Of a stretch of DNA of 7,323 nucleotides, positions 4,721 through 7,323 are shown one piece after another (within the stretch, counting starts at the first letter, position 1; every line of letters starts with the position of its first letter). The translations under genes and the position numbers were made by a program. The stretch comes from Thermomicrobiaceae bacterium (lineage in GTDB: Bacteria; Chloroflexota; Chloroflexia; Thermomicrobiales; Thermomicrobiaceae): contig SKKR01000325.1 of NCBI GenBank assembly GCA_007123655.1, forward strand, positions 1 to 7,323. The letters are read 5' to 3'. The notes under the pieces were generated by a model. The model saw nothing but the letters and a program-made list of their open reading frames with translations. It was not told where the DNA came from and searched no databases.

Positions 4721-6454
4721 TTAGTTGTCGACATCAACGCGAACCACCTGACCCACGCCTGGTGGCGTACCAAAGTTGGAGACATAGATCTCGTCATCTG
4801 GGCCGATTTCGAGCCCCGTTGCGAATGAGAGACCCTCTACGGGGATCGTGGATCGCGTTCCGTCTTCATCGATTTGATACAGGGTTGACGCCAGTGTGGC
4901 CGGGTCGTCCGGATCCACGTTCAGGAATCCGCCCGACAGCAGTTCGAGAGCGTATAGCCGGCCTTCACTGTCGAAGGCAACATCGATGACATGGGTGAAC
5001 TCGTCCGCAACTGTCTCGCTTTCCCCATCCAGCGCGACCTTGGCAACCACGGACCCGCCAACCGGGAACGGGAACCCGGTGAGGTTGCCCATGTAGTAGT
5101 CACCGTCTGGCCCCATGTCGATGCCAGTCGGGACGAAGTCCGTTGGCATCTCCTCCGGGCCATCCGGTTCCTGCATTTCTTCCGGGATCGGCGCGATGAT
5201 GTCGTCGAACTCGTGAATCGGTGTGATGTCCCCATCATTCACGTCGATGTGGAGGATCGAGTCCATTGCCGAGTCGGAGACAACCAGGTTGCCGTCCGGA
5301 GCGAACTCGATTGCAAACACATTGCTCTCGATGACTGGTTTCTCCGGATCCTTCTGATGCTCGTATTCGAACACATCAGCGATCAGTTCTGTCTCGCCAT
5401 CATCATCGACACGCAGGATCTGTCCGAAGGCGCCGAGTTCTTCGTGGGCGCCCAGTGCGCCAACTGCGATGAACATTTCTCCGTCGTCGTTGATCGCGAC
5501 GTCCTGGGTGCCGTAGGCCTCACCGTCGAAGGTAATTGACGGCAAATCTGCAACGACCGTTGACAACCCATCGGCGTCGATCTGGGTGATCTGAGCGGTG
5601 TCACCCATGCAGAATTCCGCGCCGTCATAACCCGCTTCCGGTCCGGCAAAGCAGGTGTCGCCGCCAGAACCGCCTTCAGCGACATAGAGGGCGCCGTCGT
5701 CCGTGACGTGAAGGCCACGCGGGCTATCAAGGTCGTCGGCCAGCACCGTGAGTTCAGCCTCGGGCGGCTCGGGTTCGGCCCGGAGTTCCAGAAGCTCTGC
5801 TCCAAGCCGGCCGAGGAGTACCTGGTGTTCCGTGTCGTTGTCCGGGTGGTACTCGAAGCGGGCGCGTTCGAACCACTGGGTCAGGACGGTATCGCCGTCT
5901 GGATTTGTCTCTACCTGTGGGGGAGAAATCGGGTAGCCGAACAGCGCCAGCGATTCCCGGAATGAAACACCCTCGTCACCGAAGTCGAGTCCATGATTGG
6001 ACCAGTAGTCGTAGAACTCCGACGCGATCGCGTGTCCGGTTTCTTCGAAGTAGTGATCTTCATCAGGATCGGCTTTCGGGAAGTCCCACCAGTCGATGCC
6101 CATTTCCAGCAGGACCTCGTTGCCGAGACGGCCCAGCAGCACCTCATAAGGTGTTCCCGCGAGATCTGGATGGTGTTCCATCCGTTCGCGCTCGAAGTAC
6201 TGAGTCTCGTAGACCTCACCGGTATCCAGGTTCAGTTCCGGCTCGGCTTCAGTCAGCGGGTAACCGAATAAAGGTAGCCCGCCGGTTTCGTTCCAGTAGT
6301 CTTCGAAGACGTCGCACAGGTTGTGATTCGTCTCCTCGAAGAACGTGCAATCATCCCGCGGATCGGCGGGATCAGTTGTCGGCTGAGCGAGCGCTATGCT
6401 CGACGTTGAGAGCACGAGCGCCAGCATGAGCGCCGCTCGAAACACCTTGCTCAT
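4721..6454 (-). CDS. Secreted protein: two FGYP-type modules fused to a ScyD/ScyE-like beta-propeller
   Basis: This 577-residue protein starts with a Sec signal peptide (MSKVFRAALMLALVLSTSSIALA, likely cut after ALA at residue 23), so it is exported. Residues 36-113 and 133-221 are two copies of a module with FFEETNH/YFEETGH, a YW pair, LFGYP, QYFERER/QWFERAR, EHHPD/EYHPD and VLLGRLG. I have seen such modules in Chloroflexota extracellular proteins, and they loosely recall LGFP repeats. From about 234 to the end, repeated strands such as DSPRGLHVTDDGALYVAE, DVAFDSEGRLYALE and TGLEIGPDDEIYVSNFG mark an NHL/SMP-30-like propeller. The insert GGSGGDTCFAGPEAG...FCMGD resembles the ScyD/ScyE family. 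C36/C47 and C268/C282 could form disulfides. The protein is strikingly rich in Asp and Glu. No catalytic residues can be assigned; binding or scaffolding outside the cell is as likely as enzymatic activity. The start is fixed by AAGGAGGA 8 nt upstream and by the signal peptide. Confidence 0.9.
   Translation of the reverse strand: MSKVFRAALMLALVLSTSSIALAQPTTDPADPRDDCTFFEETNHNLCDVFEDYWNETGGLPLFGYPLTEAEPELNLDTGEVYETQYFERERMEHHPDLAGTPYEVLLGRLGNEVLLEMGIDWWDFPKADPDEDHYFEETGHAIASEFYDYWSNHGLDFGDEGVSFRESLALFGYPISPPQVETNPDGDTVLTQWFERARFEYHPDNDTEHQVLLGRLGAELLELRAEPEPPEAELTVLADDLDSPRGLHVTDDGALYVAEGGSGGDTCFAGPEAGYDGAEFCMGDTAQITQIDADGLSTVVADLPSITFDGEAYGTQDVAINDDGEMFIAVGALGAHEELGAFGQILRVDDDGETELIADVFEYEHQKDPEKPVIESNVFAIEFAPDGNLVVSDSAMDSILHIDVNDGDITPIHEFDDIIAPIPEEMQEPDGPEEMPTDFVPTGIDMGPDGDYYMGNLTGFPFPVGGSVVAKVALDGESETVADEFTHVIDVAFDSEGRLYALELLSGGFLNVDPDDPATLASTLYQIDEDGTRSTIPVEGLSFATGLEIGPDDEIYVSNFGTPPGVGQVVRVDVDN
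5792..6058 (-). repeat. FGYP-type module 2 (protein-level repeat)
   Basis: Encodes residues 133-221 of the secreted propeller protein: HYFEETGHAI, FYDYWSNHG, LALFGYPIS, LTQWFERARFEYHPDN, HQVLLGRLG. It aligns block by block with module 1 and is about 10 residues longer, mainly through an insertion before LFGYP. Confidence 0.8.
6116..6349 (-). repeat. FGYP-type module 1 (protein-level repeat)
   Basis: Encodes residues 36-113 of the secreted propeller protein: CTFFEETNHNLC, FEDYWNETGGLPLFGYPLTE, ETQYFERERMEHHPD, YEVLLGRLG. It is the partner of module 2. Unlike module 2 it has a Cys pair (residues 36 and 47) that might form a disulfide outside the cell. Confidence 0.8.
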
Positions 6455-6462
6455 GCCAGAAA

Positions 6463-6470
6463 TCCTCCTT
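6463..6470 (-). promoter_or_regulatory. Strong Shine-Dalgarno of the secreted propeller gene
   Basis: AAGGAGGA on the minus strand lies 8 nt before ATG 6454. It is the best ribosome site in the window, it decides the start, and it suggests high translation. The hairpin at 6474-6494 abuts it. Confidence 0.8.
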
Positions 6471-6473
6471 CCG

Positions 6474-6494
6474 AAACGCCAGACAGGGGCGTTT
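6474..6494. promoter_or_regulatory. Leader hairpin abutting the ribosome site of the propeller gene
   Basis: AAACGCC (6474-6480) and GGCGTTT (6488-6494) are perfect inverted arms with a 7-nt loop. On the minus strand the stem ends 3 nt before the Shine-Dalgarno sequence, leaving it exposed. It may be an mRNA-stabilising 5' stem or a regulatory structure. As a terminator for the regulator gene upstream it would lack a good U-run. Confidence 0.4.
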
Positions 6495-6589
6495 TCCGTG
6501 CCGGATGTCTGACCGGGATTGACTTCCGGCCATCATCAGTCGGTACCTGCAATGGTCCAGGAGAAGAAGGTGATCGGGCATCCATCAGG

Positions 6590-6648
6590 TCACCCATTTG
6601 GGTGTGGCTCTGCAGGAATGGGTGAGGTCACCCAGTTCCCGTGGGTGA
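6590..6648. promoter_or_regulatory. Operator array: five TGGGTGA/TCACCCA heptamers
   Basis: Heptamers occur at 6590-6596 (TCACCCA), 6599-6605 (TGGGTGT, one mismatch), 6619-6625 (TGGGTGA), 6628-6634 (TCACCCA) and 6642-6648 (TGGGTGA). The first two form one 7-2-7 inverted pair and the next two a second pair of opposite polarity, a perfect palindrome TGGGTGA-GG-TCACCCA. The 10-mer AGGTCACCCA is also directly repeated (6587-6596 and 6625-6634). The array begins 5 bp after the LuxR-type regulator's stop codon and lies 136-194 bp before the propeller start. NarL/FixJ-type GerE-domain proteins are known to bind paired heptamers, some in 7-2-7 order, so the neighbouring regulator is the natural candidate (inference). 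No clear -35/-10 pair was found in the rest of 6455-6652. Confidence 0.65.
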
Positions 6649-6652
6649 GACG

Positions 6653-7323
6653 TTAGAGGAGTTCTTCGGAAACGGCCTTCGCCGCAGCCTCAGTGCGGGT
6701 GTCAACGTCCAGCTTGCGAAGGATGTTCGCGACGTGGTTCCCTACTGTTCGAGAAGAGATGAAAAGTTCGTTGCCAATATCCGTATTCGACTTTCCTTGA
6801 GCAATCAGGCGAAGCACTTCGAGTTCACGCCCCGACAAGCCAAATTGCTGCTCAGTTGCGCGGGGGCTCTGCCGGGCGAGCAATCGCTCGACTCGCTCGT
6901 GTGTTGGCCGCGCGCCAAGCTCTTCGCAGACCTGTTGAACCTCACTGAGGAGTTCCCGAGCCCTGGCGCGGTTACCCTGGGCCAGCTCGAGCTCGCCCCA
7001 AGCCAGCATCGTCAGGGCGCGCTCGTACGGCAGCGCGCACGCCTCGACCAGTTCCCGCGACTGTCGGAGATGCTCGGCGGCCACGTCCAGTTCACGTTTG
7101 CGCGTTGCAAGTTCACCGAGGAAACGGTGAATCGCGATTAACGCCATTGGTTGTCGGGGATCTTCAGCCCGCTGCCTGGCTTGCTCGGCAAGCTCCTGCG
7201 CTTTCTCGGGATTGTCTTCTGCCAGATGGATTCGCGCCCAGAGCAGGAGTCCTTCGGCGCGTCCCTGGACAGCTTCGGACCAGTCCAGCCACCAATCATG
7301 GGCATTCATCCACTCCCTGGCGA
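6653..7323 (-). CDS. LuxR-family transcriptional regulator, C-terminal part (5' end outside window)
   Basis: The frame is open from the window edge to TAA 6655-6653, about 222 residues. An ATG at 7309 lies in the frame, but coding continues upstream of it (AREWMNAHDWWLDW), so the true start is outside. The last 62 residues are a GerE/LuxR helix-turn-helix: LSGRELEVLRLIAQGKSNTDIG, then FISSRTVGNHVANILRKLDV, then RTEAAAKA, which holds the classic recognition helix and the conserved E-x-E-V-L-R start. The region before it is helical and Ala/Glu/Arg-rich with TPR-like pairs (RAEGLLLWARIHLAEDNPEKAQELAEQARQRAED, then ALTMLAWGELELAQGNRARARELLSEVQ), as in large LAL/MalT-like or AfsR-type regulators, which often carry an N-terminal ATPase domain. 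That domain would be upstream and is not seen. It is in the same direction as the propeller gene, 198 bp away, with the heptamer array in between, suggesting control of the downstream genes. Confidence 0.92.
   Translation of the reverse strand, partial: AREWMNAHDWWLDWSEAVQGRAEGLLLWARIHLAEDNPEKAQELAEQARQRAEDPRQPMALIAIHRFLGELATRKRELDVAAEHLRQSRELVEACALPYERALTMLAWGELELAQGNRARARELLSEVQQVCEELGARPTHERVERLLARQSPRATEQQFGLSGRELEVLRLIAQGKSNTDIGNELFISSRTVGNHVANILRKLDVDTRTEAAAKAVSEELL

Noticed and set aside
5583..5607. TGGGTGA and TCACCCA inverted 11 bp apart, resembling the operator heptamers.
   Set aside because: It lies inside the propeller coding region (GDTAQITQI) and has different spacing from the 7-2-7 sites. 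It is probably a chance match, and a caution that single heptamers are not specific.
6372..6581. Minus-strand frame of 69 codons overlapping the start of the propeller gene.
   Set aside because: It overlaps the signal-peptide codons and the leader in another frame, has no ribosome site of note, and its product is not recognisable.
7307..7309. ATG as the start of the LuxR-type regulator.
   Set aside because: The frame stays open upstream to the window edge with plausible helical residues (AREWMNAHDWW), and members of this type are usually much longer, so the start is outside.
1..7323. CRISPR arrays, tRNA or rRNA genes, insertion sequences, attachment sites.
   Set aside because: No regularly spaced repeats, no cloverleaf or rRNA-like stretch, no transposase and no terminal inverted repeats were seen on reading both strands.

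Overview
The window carries one co-directional block of genes, all read on the minus strand, so the biological order runs from position 7323 down to 1. Gene content points to Chloroflexota, probably a Thermomicrobia/Sphaerobacter-like bacterium. The pointers are a LuxR-type regulator with a helical (TPR-like) body, a secreted protein with paired 'FGYP ... QYFERARFEYHP ... VLLGRLG' modules, and multiple LLM-class flavin/F420 oxidoreductases in moderately GC-rich DNA. This placement is inference from family recognition, not a database result.

Layout in transcription order: (1) 7323-6653, C-terminal part of a LuxR/GerE-family regulator that enters from outside the window. (2) 6652-6455, a regulatory gap with five copies of a TGGGTGA/TCACCCA heptamer, two pairs of them in 7-2-7 inverted geometry, then a hairpin abutting a strong Shine-Dalgarno sequence. 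(3) 6454-4721, a secreted, very acidic 577-residue protein: signal peptide, two FGYP-type modules, and a ScyD/ScyE-like beta-propeller. (4) 4720-4638, a GC-rich terminator-like hairpin and a second inverted repeat. (5) 4637-3255 and 3226-1844, two tandem 460-residue BBE-type FAD-linked oxidoreductases, clearly a gene duplication, 28 bp apart. (6) 1788-1449, a scarred LLM-oxidoreductase pseudogene with its N-terminus and about 100 internal codons missing. (7) 1448-1201, a non-coding leader with a plausible sigma-70 promoter and another 7-2-7 heptamer palindrome resembling those at 6590-6648. (8) 1200-370, an intact LLM-class oxidoreductase. (9) 326-1, the N-terminal part of a second LLM paralogue that runs off the window.

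How it may work together (inference): a regulator followed by a secreted propeller protein and an expanded set of redox flavoenzymes (two BBE-like, at least three LLM-like including the pseudogene) looks like a small oxidative-metabolism or specialised-metabolism locus. The shared palindrome upstream of both the propeller gene and the LLM pair suggests one regulator may control both halves, and the adjacent LuxR-type protein is the obvious candidate. Substrates cannot be read from the sequence. The tandem duplications and the decayed third LLM copy show that the locus has been growing and losing paralogues.
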